Shown: positions 44,830-53,504 of the stretch, piece after piece | Position numbering within the stretch: position 1 is the first letter of the stretch | How the letters are laid out: each line of letters begins with the position of its first letter | Assembly: GCF_000242895.2 (NCBI RefSeq) | Contig: NC_021171.1 | Location: forward strand, 2,576,001 to 2,640,000 | Source: Bacillus sp. 1NLA3E | GTDB lineage: Bacteria; Bacillota; Bacilli; Bacillales; Cytobacillaceae | Reading direction: 5' to 3' | DNA: 64,000 nt | The notes under the pieces: generated by a model | Told to the model about the DNA's origin: nothing | Database searches by the model: none | Seen by the model: the letters and a program-made list of their open reading frames with translations, nothing else | Translations under genes and position numbers: made by a program

Positions 44830-46539
44830 ATGAGAATTTTATTTTTAACAACGTCTCATAATAGTTTGAGCAGAAGAGCTTATGATGAATTAGTTCAAAT
44901 CGGCCACGAAGTTCTTGTTAATTTAGCTTTGGGGGAAAATCAAATGATTATGGCAGTAGAAAAACATCAGCCAGATTTAATCGTTGCCCCAATGTTAAAA
45001 AAAGAAATTCCTGAAGTAGTTTGGCGGAATAATGCTTGTATCATTATTCATCCTGGAATTAAAGGAGATCGCGGTCCCTCTTCCTTAGATTGGGCCATAT
45101 TAAATGGTGTTGAAGAATGGGGAGTTACCTTGCTTCAGGCTAACGAAGAAATGGATGCAGGAGATATTTGGGCAGCCTGTAATTTTAAGATGAGAGATAA
45201 AAGTAAAAGCCAATTATACAGACATGAAGTGACGGAAGCAGCGATTAAAGCGTTGCTACTGACGGTAGAACGTTTTGAAAAAGGTGATTTTGTCCCTGAG
45301 CCGCTCGATTACAGCCGTAAAGATGTAAAAGGCATAATGCATACTCCTATGAAGCAGTTCCATAGAGCGATTGATTGGTCTGAAAGTACAGAGCTAGTCG
45401 CTCGGAAAATCCGTAGTGGAGACAGTCAACCAGGAGTGTTAGATGTGATTGATGGAAAAGAGTATTATTTATATGGAGTTCATGAAGAAGACAGATTAAA
45501 AGGAAAACCAGGTGAAATTATCGCTTGGCGCAATGGAGCGATTTGCCGGGCAACCGGAGATGGTGCAGTTTGGATTACTCATTTAAAAAGAAAAGGGCCT
45601 TGGAATTTCAAATTGCCCGCCACGATGGAGTTAATTGAAATATTAAATGAGATTCCTGAATCACCACTTGCTTTTAATAAAAGATATGATGGCCAAACAT
45701 ATCGGGAAATTTGGTATAAAGAAAAGAATAAAATAGGATATTTGCATTTTCATTTCTATAATGGCGCCATGAGTACCGAACAGTGCAACAGGCTTAGGCA
45801 AACATACCTATATGCACTTAAAAGAGATACTAAAGTGATCGTGCTTATGGGAGGTTCGGATTTTTGGTCAAATGGCATCCACCTAAATACAATTGAAGCT
45901 TCTGAGATTCCTGCTGATGAATCGTGGAATAATATAAATGCCATAAATGATTTAATTCGCGAGATTATCACTACGAGCACTCATCTAGTTATTTCAGCCA
46001 TCCAGGGGAATGCCGGTGCAGGCGGAGTCATTCTTGCTCTTGCCGCAGATTTTGTCTATGCCCGCAAAGGAGTAATGTTCCATCCTCACTATAAAGGAAT
46101 GGGTTTATACGGTTCAGAATATTGGACGTACTTATTGCCAAAAAGAGTTGGTAACAAAAATGCCTTTGAGCTAACAGAAAAGTGTATTTCTTTAGGAACC
46201 AACACTGCAAAACAGATCGGATTAATTGATGATGTTTTTGAAAAATGTGCACCGGAATTTTGCCAAACTATAGCTACTTTAGCTGAAAATCTAGCAAAAT
46301 GTAACGATTTTCAACAACTTTTGAAAAATAAAAATCAGAAACGAATCAATGACGAGCGTATTAAACCATTACAACAATATCGATCTGAAGAATTGGCTAA
46401 AATGTGGGATAATTTTTATTCTCCCAAATCCTTCTATCATGAAGCACGCAGACAATTCGTTTATAAAATATGCCCTGAATGCAGTGAAGTGAAAGTAAAT
46501 AATTTTCCAAATGATTTCTGTTATATTACAAACAATTAA
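44830..46539 (+). CDS. hypX: HypX-like hydrogenase maturation protein (CO-forming)
   Basis: A 569-residue fusion. The N-terminal formyltransferase domain (about 1-170) has HPGIKGDRGPSSLDWAI with His74 and MDAGDIW with Asp109; a formyltransferase C domain follows (about 190-270). The C-terminal enoyl-CoA hydratase/crotonase-like domain (about 300-500) has an oxyanion loop region near GNAGAGGVILALAADFV. In studied bacteria HypX turns N10-formyl-THF into formyl-CoA and then CO, the ligand for NiFe hydrogenases made in air. The end carries a CxxC pair (CPEC). No hydrogenase or hyp genes are in this window. ATG follows AAGGTGG. Confidence 0.88.
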   Translation: MRILFLTTSHNSLSRRAYDELVQIGHEVLVNLALGENQMIMAVEKHQPDLIVAPMLKKEIPEVVWRNNACIIIHPGIKGDRGPSSLDWAILNGVEEWGVTLLQANEEMDAGDIWAACNFKMRDKSKSQLYRHEVTEAAIKALLLTVERFEKGDFVPEPLDYSRKDVKGIMHTPMKQFHRAIDWSESTELVARKIRSGDSQPGVLDVIDGKEYYLYGVHEEDRLKGKPGEIIAWRNGAICRATGDGAVWITHLKRKGPWNFKLPATMELIEILNEIPESPLAFNKRYDGQTYREIWYKEKNKIGYLHFHFYNGAMSTEQCNRLRQTYLYALKRDTKVIVLMGGSDFWSNGIHLNTIEASEIPADESWNNINAINDLIREIITTSTHLVISAIQGNAGAGGVILALAADFVYARKGVMFHPHYKGMGLYGSEYWTYLLPKRVGNKNAFELTEKCISLGTNTAKQIGLIDDVFEKCAPEFCQTIATLAENLAKCNDFQQLLKNKNQKRINDERIKPLQQYRSEELAKMWDNFYSPKSFYHEARRQFVYKICPECSEVKVNNFPNDFCYITNN

Positions 46540-46650
46540 ATGGTTCTTTCAAGTTCTATTTATGTCGCCAATCATCACCAAAATCGTATATTGATATGCT
46601 TTCATAAAATGACCAGCACTCATTTAAAATAATTATTTAATCATTCCTCA

Positions 46651-47018
46651 TTACAACTTTTGTTTTTCAGAAAGGATATTTTTTAAAGCATTGACATATA
46701 CTTCAAAATCATTTTGCCAGAATTGAACCATTAATTGGTGTTCATCTAAAAAAGCAATGATGGTTTTGAGTGCGATTGTTGCTGCCAAATCTACCGGAAA
46801 TCGATATACCCCTGTAGATATCGAAGGAAATGAAATGCTGTTTAGATTTTTATTTGCTGCCAACTGAGGAGAGTTTTGATAGCATTTACTTGTGGTTCTA
46901 CCTCGTTTGCCATATTTCCTCTCCAGATTGGATCAACTGTATGAATCACATATTTAGAAGGAAGTTTATATCCGTTGGTACTAACAGCGTTACCAGTTGA
47001 TAGATATTTTCCGTACTA
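46651..47018 (-). pseudogene. Macro-domain gene, C-terminal half
   Basis: Minus-strand reading STGNAVSTNGYKLPSKYVIH and on to TVDPIW is the middle of a macro domain (ADP-ribose/O-acetyl-ADP-ribose hydrolase). A frameshift near 46885 leads into CYQNSPQLAANKNLNSISFP and STGVYRFPVDLAA, its C-terminal part. The N-terminal half lies separately at 47449-47637. The two halves fit end to end, so a segment of about 430 bases has come between them. Confidence 0.8.
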
Positions 47019-47084
47019 CAAAAAAATGTTTATCGCTTTCGATTTTTGTATAAGCTATACAAGATTATTGGTGGAGGTGATTTA

Positions 47085-47318
47085 ATGTCAGAATTAGAAC
47101 CTTTGAATTATGAAACGGGGACCCCTATTCGCGATTATGATATTATCGATATTACAAAAACAACAAATGGGTATGAAGCACTGCTTGATATTAACTTAGA
47201 CAGTGGCTATTCATTAACAAGAACAACATTAGAAATTACGAATGAGGATTTAGCAGGCTATGAAACAAATAAAATTGAGGAAGGAATTAAATTTGCTTTA
47301 GGGTTTTTCGACAATTAA
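47085..47318 (+). CDS. Hypothetical small protein inside the broken macro gene
   Basis: A 77-residue acidic protein (start MSELEPLNYETGTPIRDYDI) with GGAGGTGATTTA before the ATG at 47085 and a strong terminator after it. I do not recognise it. It lies, in the opposite direction, in the segment that splits the macro-domain gene, so it probably arrived with that insertion. Confidence 0.6.
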   Translation: MSELEPLNYETGTPIRDYDIIDITKTTNGYEALLDINLDSGYSLTRTTLEITNEDLAGYETNKIEEGIKFALGFFDN

Positions 47319-47335
47319 CAAAATATTAAGAAATC

Positions 47336-47373
47336 AAAAAGGGATGAAATCATTGTGATTTCACCCCTTTTTA
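47336..47373. terminator. Terminator after the 77-residue ORF
   Basis: AAAAAGGG-TGAAATCA and TGATTTCA-CCCTTTTT arms with one bulge and a TTG loop; T run follows. Confidence 0.85.
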
Positions 47374-47398
47374 TTGCATTAATAAGCTTTATTCATTA

Positions 47399-47448
47399 GG
47401 CTCTGTTAAACTTGCCTGTTGATTTCCGCTCCAGGCACTCCTTTTCCG
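47399..47448 (-). mobile_element. MITE copy 5, truncated
   Basis: Only the first 50 bases of the element (GGCTCTGTTAAACTTGCC to CTTTTCCG) remain. The match to other copies ends abruptly where macro-domain coding sequence resumes, so it marks one edge of the insertion into the macro gene. Confidence 0.8.
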
Positions 47449-47637
47449 AGCAGGACTATATCGCGAGTCTTTTGCACTTATGTAATAATTCAGAACCAGC
47501 TGCCTTGTTTATGACGCCATCAACCCCGCCACCACCTAAAAGTGAACAATTTGCATCGTTAACAATTGCATCCGTATTTTGTTTAGTTATATCACCCAAA
47601 AAAGCTCCAATATATTGCTGTTGATTTCTACCTTCAT
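47449..47637 (-). pseudogene. Macro-domain gene, N-terminal half
   Basis: Starts ATG 47637 (GGAGGTG upstream) as [13 protein letters not shown], then shifts frame at a T6 run (47597-47602, one T missing) into [20 protein letters not shown] and [18 protein letters not shown], the ADP-ribose binding start of a macro domain. It is cut after KCKRL by the insertion carrying MITE copy 5. Confidence 0.8.
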
Positions 47638-47641
47638 CAAC

Positions 47642-47727
47642 TCACCTCCTGATTGATCTGGTTGAAAAACATTGCACATACCTAACATATTTCCGTCTGG
47701 GTCCCTAAAATAAGCTGGATTGTCTCT
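47642..47727 (-). pseudogene. Glyoxalase/VOC-family C-terminal remnant
   Basis: The minus strand reads DNPAYFRDPDGNMLGMCNVF then QPDQSGGEL, the typical end of a VOC (glyoxalase-like) protein. Only these last 28 or so codons remain. They overlap the 3' end of the flavodoxin gene in another frame, so the flavodoxin tail seems to have been joined onto this remnant by a deletion. Confidence 0.65.
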
Positions 47728-48175
47728 CTAAAATATGGTCAATTTGTTCTTGACGGTGTTTACTTGACCAATTAATAATTCCAGTTCCGATTACTTTCCC
47801 AGCTTTAGATTCACATATATTTTTCATTTGCCTGATTGCCCGATTTCCCCCCATCCATGGAAAAGGAAAGAATTCAGTCACAAAACACTCCACTTTCTTA
47901 CCTTGTAATGTCTCAAGCTGGGATAGATAGGCCGCTAATATGGGGGAAAGAGAGAAACCTCGAACTGGAGCTCCGAAAATAATTGCATCATATCCACTAA
48001 CATCTGGTATCGTTAGAAGGTTTATTTTCTGAATATCCTGTTGTCTATCATTGGCAGCGATAACTTTATCAATTGATACCGAATGTCCTGATGAGATGAG
48101 TCCCACTTTCAGTTTCTGGGCAACCGAAAAAGTGTTACCTGTTTCAGAATGGATGATTATTCCTATTTTCATCAT
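47705..48175 (-). CDS. Flavodoxin-family protein, possibly with altered C-terminus
   Basis: A 156-residue FMN-binding flavodoxin-like protein. The phosphate loop HSETGNTFSVAQ is at 9-20, and YDAIIFGAPVRGFSLSP near 80 forms the second flavin loop. AAAGGTG precedes the ATG. Its last nine or so codons lie in DNA that reads as a VOC gene in another frame, suggesting the natural end was lost by deletion. Electron-transfer or quinone-reductase role by family only. Confidence 0.75.
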   Translation of the reverse strand: MMKIGIIIHSETGNTFSVAQKLKVGLISSGHSVSIDKVIAANDRQQDIQKINLLTIPDVSGYDAIIFGAPVRGFSLSPILAAYLSQLETLQGKKVECFVTEFFPFPWMGGNRAIRQMKNICESKAGKVIGTGIINWSSKHRQEQIDHILERQSSLF

Positions 48176-48408
48176 TTTTCACCTTTCTTATTTGAATCTT
48201 ATGATCAAGGCGATTTTACATTTTTTAGAATAAATTGCATTTTAACAATGATGAATAGTGTTGAATACCAATGGTGGATTGAATAAAGTTGAAGGAGTGA
48301 TAAATAAGCTTTCGCTTTGCGGAAGATCTCGTTCTCATATGGTGAAGTCAAGATGTTGATATTTTTTAATACTCTATTGTCCTCCCTTCAGCTATAGTAT
48401 AAATCAAA

Positions 48409-48425
48409 AGGGGCCCTGCGCCCCT
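48409..48425 (-). terminator. Terminator of phnA
   Basis: AGGGGC and GCCCCT arms with a short loop, followed on the minus strand by TTTTG. The 3' U run is short. Confidence 0.65.
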
Positions 48426-48487
48426 AATATATTTGTTTAATTATTTTAATAAAAGAAACTTTTTAGTTTTTGCAAAATACATCCTTG

Positions 48488-48826
48488 TTAAATCTTCTTA
48501 ACAAACTCAGATTTTAATTTCATCGCACCAAAACCATCAATTTTGCAATCAATGTCATGATCTCCATCAACCAAGCGGATATTTTTAACTTTTGTCCCTA
48601 CTTTAAGGACTGATGAACTTCCTTTTACTTTTAAGTCTTTGATTACTGAAACAGAATCACCATCGTTTAATACATTTCCATTTGAATCTTTGACTATTTT
48701 TTTATCTTCACTGTTTGCATCTGATTCTAAAGACCACTCATGAGCACATTCTGGACAGACAAAAAGGCTTCCATCCTCGTAAGTGTATTCTGAATTACAA
48801 TTTGGGCAATTTGGCAAATTTGACAT
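48488..48826 (-). CDS. phnA: PhnA/YjdM-family zinc-ribbon protein
   Basis: A 112-residue protein: N-terminal zinc ribbon [13 protein letters not shown]...CPECAHEW (four Cys at 7, 10, 24, 27), then a PhnA beta domain with [20 protein letters not shown] and [15 protein letters not shown]. It is typical full length. Despite its name, a role in phosphonate use is doubtful; the function is unsettled. MITE copy 6 lies 42 bases upstream. Confidence 0.92.
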   Translation of the reverse strand: MSNLPNCPNCNSEYTYEDGSLFVCPECAHEWSLESDANSEDKKIVKDSNGNVLNDGDSVSVIKDLKVKGSSSVLKVGTKVKNIRLVDGDHDIDCKIDGFGAMKLKSEFVKKI

Positions 48827-48867
48827 TATTTCATTTCCTCCATTTGTTTGAGTAATTCTAATATAAA

Positions 48868-49108
48868 GGCTCTTTTCTAAAAGATTGTTGTTTTTTTAAT
48901 AGGTTCTTGGAAAGAAAACCGTTGATAAAGAAGTTGATTGGAGCGGAAGGTGCGAGACTCCTGCGGGAGCAGCGGGACAGGTGAGACCCCACAGGCGCTT
49001 AAGCGCCGAGGAGGCTCACCGCCCGCCCCGCGGAAAGCGAGCATCCTGGAGCGGAAATCAACCACACTTCTCTTTTAGTAAAAAGCAACAAAGTTTACGA
49101 AAACAGCC
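48868..49108 (+). mobile_element. MITE copy 6 with perfect target duplication (type copy)
   Basis: A 241-bp long-armed copy with the best ends: left GGCTCTTTTCTAAAAGATTG, right (read inward) GGCTGTTTTCGTAAACTTTG, about 17 of 24 bases matched. An exact 8-bp duplication AATATAAA flanks it (48860-48867 and 49109-49116). The GC-rich core holds the conserved dyad GGCGCTTAAGCGCC. An open frame inside (48877-49065) exists only because the core lacks stops. Confidence 0.95.
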
Positions 49109-49329
49109 AATATAAAAGAATCAGCTTTTCCTTTTTACAACTTTGTAACAATAGAAATTTAAGAATTGATACTTATAAAATAACATATAAATAGGTCCTT
49201 TTATAAATTCTCATAATTCGCATAATTTGTCAAAATAAACAATATTATCAATATGCACTCTACTGCCTTTCCTGCAACAATGGAACACATTCCTCCTTTT
49301 ACCGATCTTTCAATATCAAATATAAAAAA

Positions 49330-49369
49330 AATGAACCAAATCGTTAATCAATTTGGTCCATTTTTTTTA
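49330..49369. terminator. Bidirectional terminator
   Basis: AATGAACCAAAT and ATTTGGTCCATT arms (one mismatch) with T8, downstream of the alcohol dehydrogenase gene. The 220 bases between it and MITE copy 6 show nothing else. Confidence 0.85.
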
Positions 49370-49401
49370 GGTTATATTCATTTTTATCACAAAGCGAGTG
49401 T

Positions 49402-50583
49402 TTAATTAAAAGCCTTTGTCATTATGGCGATTGTTTCTACTAACGATAGTGAATATGGATCTAGTTCAAAAAGTGCTCCCATCGTTGCCCGAGCATTTTC
49501 GGCAAGCATTGGTATTTCTTCTTTCTTTATTCCAAAGTCAGACATTTTTAAATTGCGTACACCACATGCTTCTTGAAGTTCAATTAATGCATTTACAAAG
49601 GACATAGCACGTTCATCCTCTGGGAGAGAATCTACGTTAACACCCATCGCTCTTGCCATATTAACAAATTTTTCAGGAGACTTTGTGGCAAAGAATGTGA
49701 AATATGCTTCTGAAAGCATGATGAGCCCAGCACCATGTGGAAGTTCCGGATGATGTGCACTAAGAGCATGCTCCATTGAATGTTCGGAAGTACAGCTTGA
49801 TGTTGATTCCACAAATCCAGAAAGGGTATTGGCAAGCGCCACTTGTGTTCGGGCATTAAGATTATTTCCATCCTTCACACATGTTGGAAGATACTTGGCG
49901 ACTAACTCTATACTTTTCAATGCAAAGGCATCACTGATAGGTGTAGCAATATTAGCTATGTATCCCTCTAGTGCATGGAAAAGTGCATCAAATCCTTGAT
50001 ATGCTGTCAGTTTTTCAGGAACTGTCAGCATTAACTCAGGGTCGACGACCGATAATACTGGGAAGGTGTATTGATTGCCAAACCCTATCTTTTCATTTGT
50101 TTCTTCCTTTGTAATAACTGTCCATGGATCGGCTTCGGTACCCGTTCCGGCAGTAGTGGTAATGGCAACGATCGGAAGTGGAGAATTTTGTACAGGTAAA
50201 GCCTTCCCTGTTCCACCACTAATGTAATCCCAATAATCACCAGGGTTTTTAGCCATTACAGCAATACTTTTTGCTGAGTCGATACTACTTCCCCCTCCCA
50301 ATCCGATTACGAAATCACACTTTTCTTCTTTTGCACATTGGGCACCCTCCATTACATGTTTCTTTACAGGATTCGGAAGAATTTTATCAAAAATAAAGTA
50401 TTCAATTTCCTTACTTTCAAGAATGCTTGTTAGCCGATCTATATATCCATTTTCTTTTACTGATTTTCCAGCCGAAATAACAATTAACGCTTTTTTGCCT
50501 GGCAATGTTTCATGAGCCAGCTCGTTCAATTTTCCGGGACCAAATAATAGTTTAGTTGGAATAAAATAATTAAAATTCATCAT
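49402..50583 (-). CDS. Iron-containing alcohol dehydrogenase
   Basis: A 393-residue group III alcohol dehydrogenase. The NAD(P) loop GLGGGSSIDSAK is at about 94-105. The metal ligands appear as Asp and His in GFDALFHALEGY and His pairs in SMEHALSAHHPELPHGAG. It resembles butanol/lactaldehyde-type dehydrogenases, but the substrate cannot be fixed. ATG follows GGAG at 7 bases. It stands alone between terminators. Confidence 0.88.
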   Translation of the reverse strand: MMNFNYFIPTKLLFGPGKLNELAHETLPGKKALIVISAGKSVKENGYIDRLTSILESKEIEYFIFDKILPNPVKKHVMEGAQCAKEEKCDFVIGLGGGSSIDSAKSIAVMAKNPGDYWDYISGGTGKALPVQNSPLPIVAITTTAGTGTEADPWTVITKEETNEKIGFGNQYTFPVLSVVDPELMLTVPEKLTAYQGFDALFHALEGYIANIATPISDAFALKSIELVAKYLPTCVKDGNNLNARTQVALANTLSGFVESTSSCTSEHSMEHALSAHHPELPHGAGLIMLSEAYFTFFATKSPEKFVNMARAMGVNVDSLPEDERAMSFVNALIELQEACGVRNLKMSDFGIKKEEIPMLAENARATMGALFELDPYSLSLVETIAIMTKAFN

Positions 50584-50717
50584 ACATCCACTCCAATTAT
50601 TAGTCTATTTTTTTCTAGTATCCTTTTTAAGTATAATATTGTTATTAATTTAAACAAGACTGAAGTTTAATAATTTTCCAGATAATCACATTTTTTCACA
50701 CCTAATTCCACCTTTGA

Positions 50718-50789
50718 TTATAGGTAGGATTAAACGTTTGATAATACCATCAATTAAATGTATAATTATAGGTATAAACGAACCTATAA
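50718..50789 (+). promoter_or_regulatory. Promoter with inverted-repeat operator
   Basis: TTGATA (50738-50743) and TATAAT (50761-50766), 17-base spacer. A perfect inverted repeat TTATAGGT-N8-ACCTATAA (50766-50789) lies over the transcription start. A related direct copy ATTATAGGTAGGATTAAACG lies upstream at 50718-50737. This suggests a repressor with two sites. Confidence 0.6.
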
Positions 50790-50817
50790 AACTTATTGAA
50801 TCTTAGGAGGAAATTTT

Positions 50818-51189
50818 ATGGTATTGAAAAAAAAGTTGTCCGTAAAGAAATTCGCAAAGTTGGTGGGGCATCATAGCGAGGGGAATATCCGAGTTTTTCG
50901 TGAAAGATTAAGATTAAAAGGCATTATAAAAAACAATGAACCGCTGACTGAAGATTTGGTGCCTGTTTGGAAGGAAATCTTCACTGCCCATGAACAACAA
51001 GGCGTTTCCTGGACAGAAGCGATGGATCACGTTATTGACCACTCCGAATACAGTGTTGATCAATCCAAACCACAACCATCTGAAGAAGTCATTACATCAA
51101 AAAATGATGAAAAAATGGATGAGATCATAACTCTTTTAAATGAAATTCTTGTGGAATTGAGAAAAGAAAAAGTTTTCAATAATCAATAA
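50818..51189 (+). CDS. Hypothetical protein, possibly DNA-binding
   Basis: A 123-residue protein. The basic N-terminus (about 1-45, LSVKKFAKLVGHHSEGNIRV) could form a helix-turn-helix, and the C-terminus is an acidic coiled coil (MDEIITLLNEILVELRKEK). I do not recognise the family. AGGAGG precedes the ATG, with a strong promoter and operator-like repeat upstream, which would suit an autoregulated protein. Confidence 0.65.
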   Translation: MVLKKKLSVKKFAKLVGHHSEGNIRVFRERLRLKGIIKNNEPLTEDLVPVWKEIFTAHEQQGVSWTEAMDHVIDHSEYSVDQSKPQPSEEVITSKNDEKMDEIITLLNEILVELRKEKVFNNQ

Positions 51190-51200
51190 TCCAATTTCAT

Positions 51201-51240
51201 AAAAAACAAGCGTAAACAAATTACTTACGCTTGTTTTTTT
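51201..51240. terminator. Bidirectional terminator
   Basis: AAAAACAAGCGTAA and TTACGCTTGTTTTT arms with a 9-base loop and T runs, between convergent genes. Confidence 0.92.
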
Positions 51241-51295
51241 TAAATATACCTTGCACTATGATTCCACACAATCCACTTACATCCTCTGATGGACT

Positions 51296-53425
51296 TTATT
51301 CTTCATCTTCTGAAACAACATTCAACATCTCATATAACAATTTTTGACTATCGATCATGGGTTGGTCCTGTAATCTTTTTACGTAATCATATTCACCAAT
51401 CGAATTTTGTAATCGTGCCTTCACATTATCTGATAGAAGAAGTGACAGGGTCGTTTTGATCCTTTTCTTTAATAGTCCTTCAAAAACTGGAAATAATATT
51501 TCTACTCTTTTATCCAAGTTCCGGGTCATCATATCTGCAGAAGATAAGAATATTTTTTCTTCGCCATTTTGATGAAAATAATAAATTCGACTATGTTCCA
51601 AAAATCGTCCAACAATACTTCTTACTGTTATATTTTCGCTTACTCCTTTTATTCCTGGACGTAGGCAACATGTCCCCCGGACAATTAAATCAACTTCAAC
51701 TCCAGCATTCGATGCTTCGTAGAATTTCATAATCAATTTCTTATCCGTTAAAGAATTCATTTTCGCGACGATTTTCCCGTTACCATATCTTTTATGGTAG
51801 TCTATTTCATCACTAAATAACTGGATAAAATCTTTTCGAATATCAAATGGAGCAACTGAAAGATGGTGAAAATTCGGCTTCTCCGTGTATCCACTTAAAT
51901 AATTAAAAAAGTTCGTCGCATCAATACCGAATTTTCGTTTCGAAGTAATTAACCCCATATCAGTATATGTTTTTGCCGTTGCATCATTATAATTACCTGT
52001 TCCAAGGTGTACAAAGCGTTGGATGTTATTGTTTTTTCGTCTAACAACAAGAGTTATTTTACTGTGTGTTTTTAATGAGGACATTCCGTAGATAACATGG
52101 CATCCTGCTTTTTCTAATTCTTTTGCCCATTGTACATTATTTTCTTCATCAAATCGTGCTTTTAATTCAACCAATACGGTCACTTGTTTACCGTGTTCGG
52201 CGGCTTTTTCTAATGCTTTTATAACAGGTGAATTACCACTCACTCGGTATAGTGTTTGCTTGATTGCTAACACATCAGGATCCACTGCAGCTTCCGTAAC
52301 AAAATCAATTACAGGTTCAAAAGATTCATAAGGATGATGCAATAGGATGTCTCGTTTGGATACTACATCAAAAATATTCTCAAGCGAACTTAAATCTTGA
52401 GGAGGCTTTGGAATCATCACATCATATACTAAATGTTCTTTTTCTTTAGCGAAAGTTTTATAAAAACTAAATAAAAAGGTTAAATCCAGAAATCCATTCA
52501 TTATATAGGTATCTTTTTTATGTACCTCAAGTTCATCTTGAAGATATCGTAAGATTTTTTCATCACAAGTGTCCGATTTGATTTCTAGCCTTACAGCTGC
52601 TCCCCATTTTCGCTTTTTTAGCTCATCTTCTATCTCCTTTAATAAATCTCTAGCGCCTTCCTCATGAATCGTCATATCTGCATTCCGTGTAATCCGGAAC
52701 TGAGTTAGGGTCTTTACATGGTGCCCTTTAAACAATTTTTCGATTTGGTAGCTAATGATATCTTCAAGCATGACAATCATGTGCTTTTCCTGATCTGTGG
52801 GTAATAGTATGAATCTATCTAATACTGCAGGAACCTGAACAATTGCTAATTTTTCCTTACAATCCGCAAATTCTTCTTTATCTTCAATTAATATAGCAAG
52901 ATTTAAACTTTTATTTAATAGCATTGGAAAAGGCCGATATGCATCAATCGCCATCGGTGTTAAAACTGGAAATATATGTATATCAAAATAATTTTCAAGA
53001 TATTCTCTTAATTCCCCTGATAATTGGTCAATCCTATCAACAAACTCAATCTTTTCACCCTTTAGTTCTGGAATTAATTCAGAAAAGGTTTCATATTGTA
53101 ATTCTACCAATTTATGATTCTTCATGGATATGGTCGCAAGCTGAGTTTTGGGAGTTAAGCCCGCTTTATTATCTGGTTTGTTAAACCCTGCCTGAACCTG
53201 GTCTTTAAGCCCAGCGACTCGAACCATGAAAAATTCGTCCAAATTCGAACTAAAAATGGCAAGAAATTTAAGTCGCTCTAACAAAGGATTGTTTGGATCA
53301 ATGGCTTCCTCCAAAACACGTTCGTTGAATGCCAGCCAACTTAATTCTCTATTGTTGTAATATATATGATTATCGAGTTGAAGTTTTTTTGCCATATTTG
53401 TAACCACTGAAATACACATCCTCAT
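51296..53425 (-). CDS. ppk: Polyphosphate kinase
   Basis: Makes polyphosphate from ATP, reversibly, through a phospho-histidine. About 700 residues of the PPK1 type. N-terminal YNNRELSWLAFNERVLEEA, then PMAIDAYRPFPMLLNKSLNL, and in the C-terminal domain KTHSKITLVVRR with the phosphorylated His, plus FVHLGTGNYNDATAKTYTD. The start is uncertain: ATG 53425 has no clear ribosome binding site, a GTG at 53407 follows GAGG, and ATG 53395 begins MAKKLQLDN. It is downstream of ppx in the same direction. Confidence 0.93.
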   Translation of the reverse strand: MRMCISVVTNMAKKLQLDNHIYYNNRELSWLAFNERVLEEAIDPNNPLLERLKFLAIFSSNLDEFFMVRVAGLKDQVQAGFNKPDNKAGLTPKTQLATISMKNHKLVELQYETFSELIPELKGEKIEFVDRIDQLSGELREYLENYFDIHIFPVLTPMAIDAYRPFPMLLNKSLNLAILIEDKEEFADCKEKLAIVQVPAVLDRFILLPTDQEKHMIVMLEDIISYQIEKLFKGHHVKTLTQFRITRNADMTIHEEGARDLLKEIEDELKKRKWGAAVRLEIKSDTCDEKILRYLQDELEVHKKDTYIMNGFLDLTFLFSFYKTFAKEKEHLVYDVMIPKPPQDLSSLENIFDVVSKRDILLHHPYESFEPVIDFVTEAAVDPDVLAIKQTLYRVSGNSPVIKALEKAAEHGKQVTVLVELKARFDEENNVQWAKELEKAGCHVIYGMSSLKTHSKITLVVRRKNNNIQRFVHLGTGNYNDATAKTYTDMGLITSKRKFGIDATNFFNYLSGYTEKPNFHHLSVAPFDIRKDFIQLFSDEIDYHKRYGNGKIVAKMNSLTDKKLIMKFYEASNAGVEVDLIVRGTCCLRPGIKGVSENITVRSIVGRFLEHSRIYYFHQNGEEKIFLSSADMMTRNLDKRVEILFPVFEGLLKKRIKTTLSLLLSDNVKARLQNSIGEYDYVKRLQDQPMIDSQKLLYEMLNVVSEDEE

Positions 53426-53504
53426 TACTAAGAAAATTCACATAATTATAATATTAACACAAGAGTCTGAATGGATATTAATTCCATGTTAAAACTTTGT
53501 TAAT

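Noticed and set aside
48877-49065. 62-codon frame in MITE copy 6
   Set aside because: It lies fully in the GC-rich repeat; the frame is not kept in the other copies.
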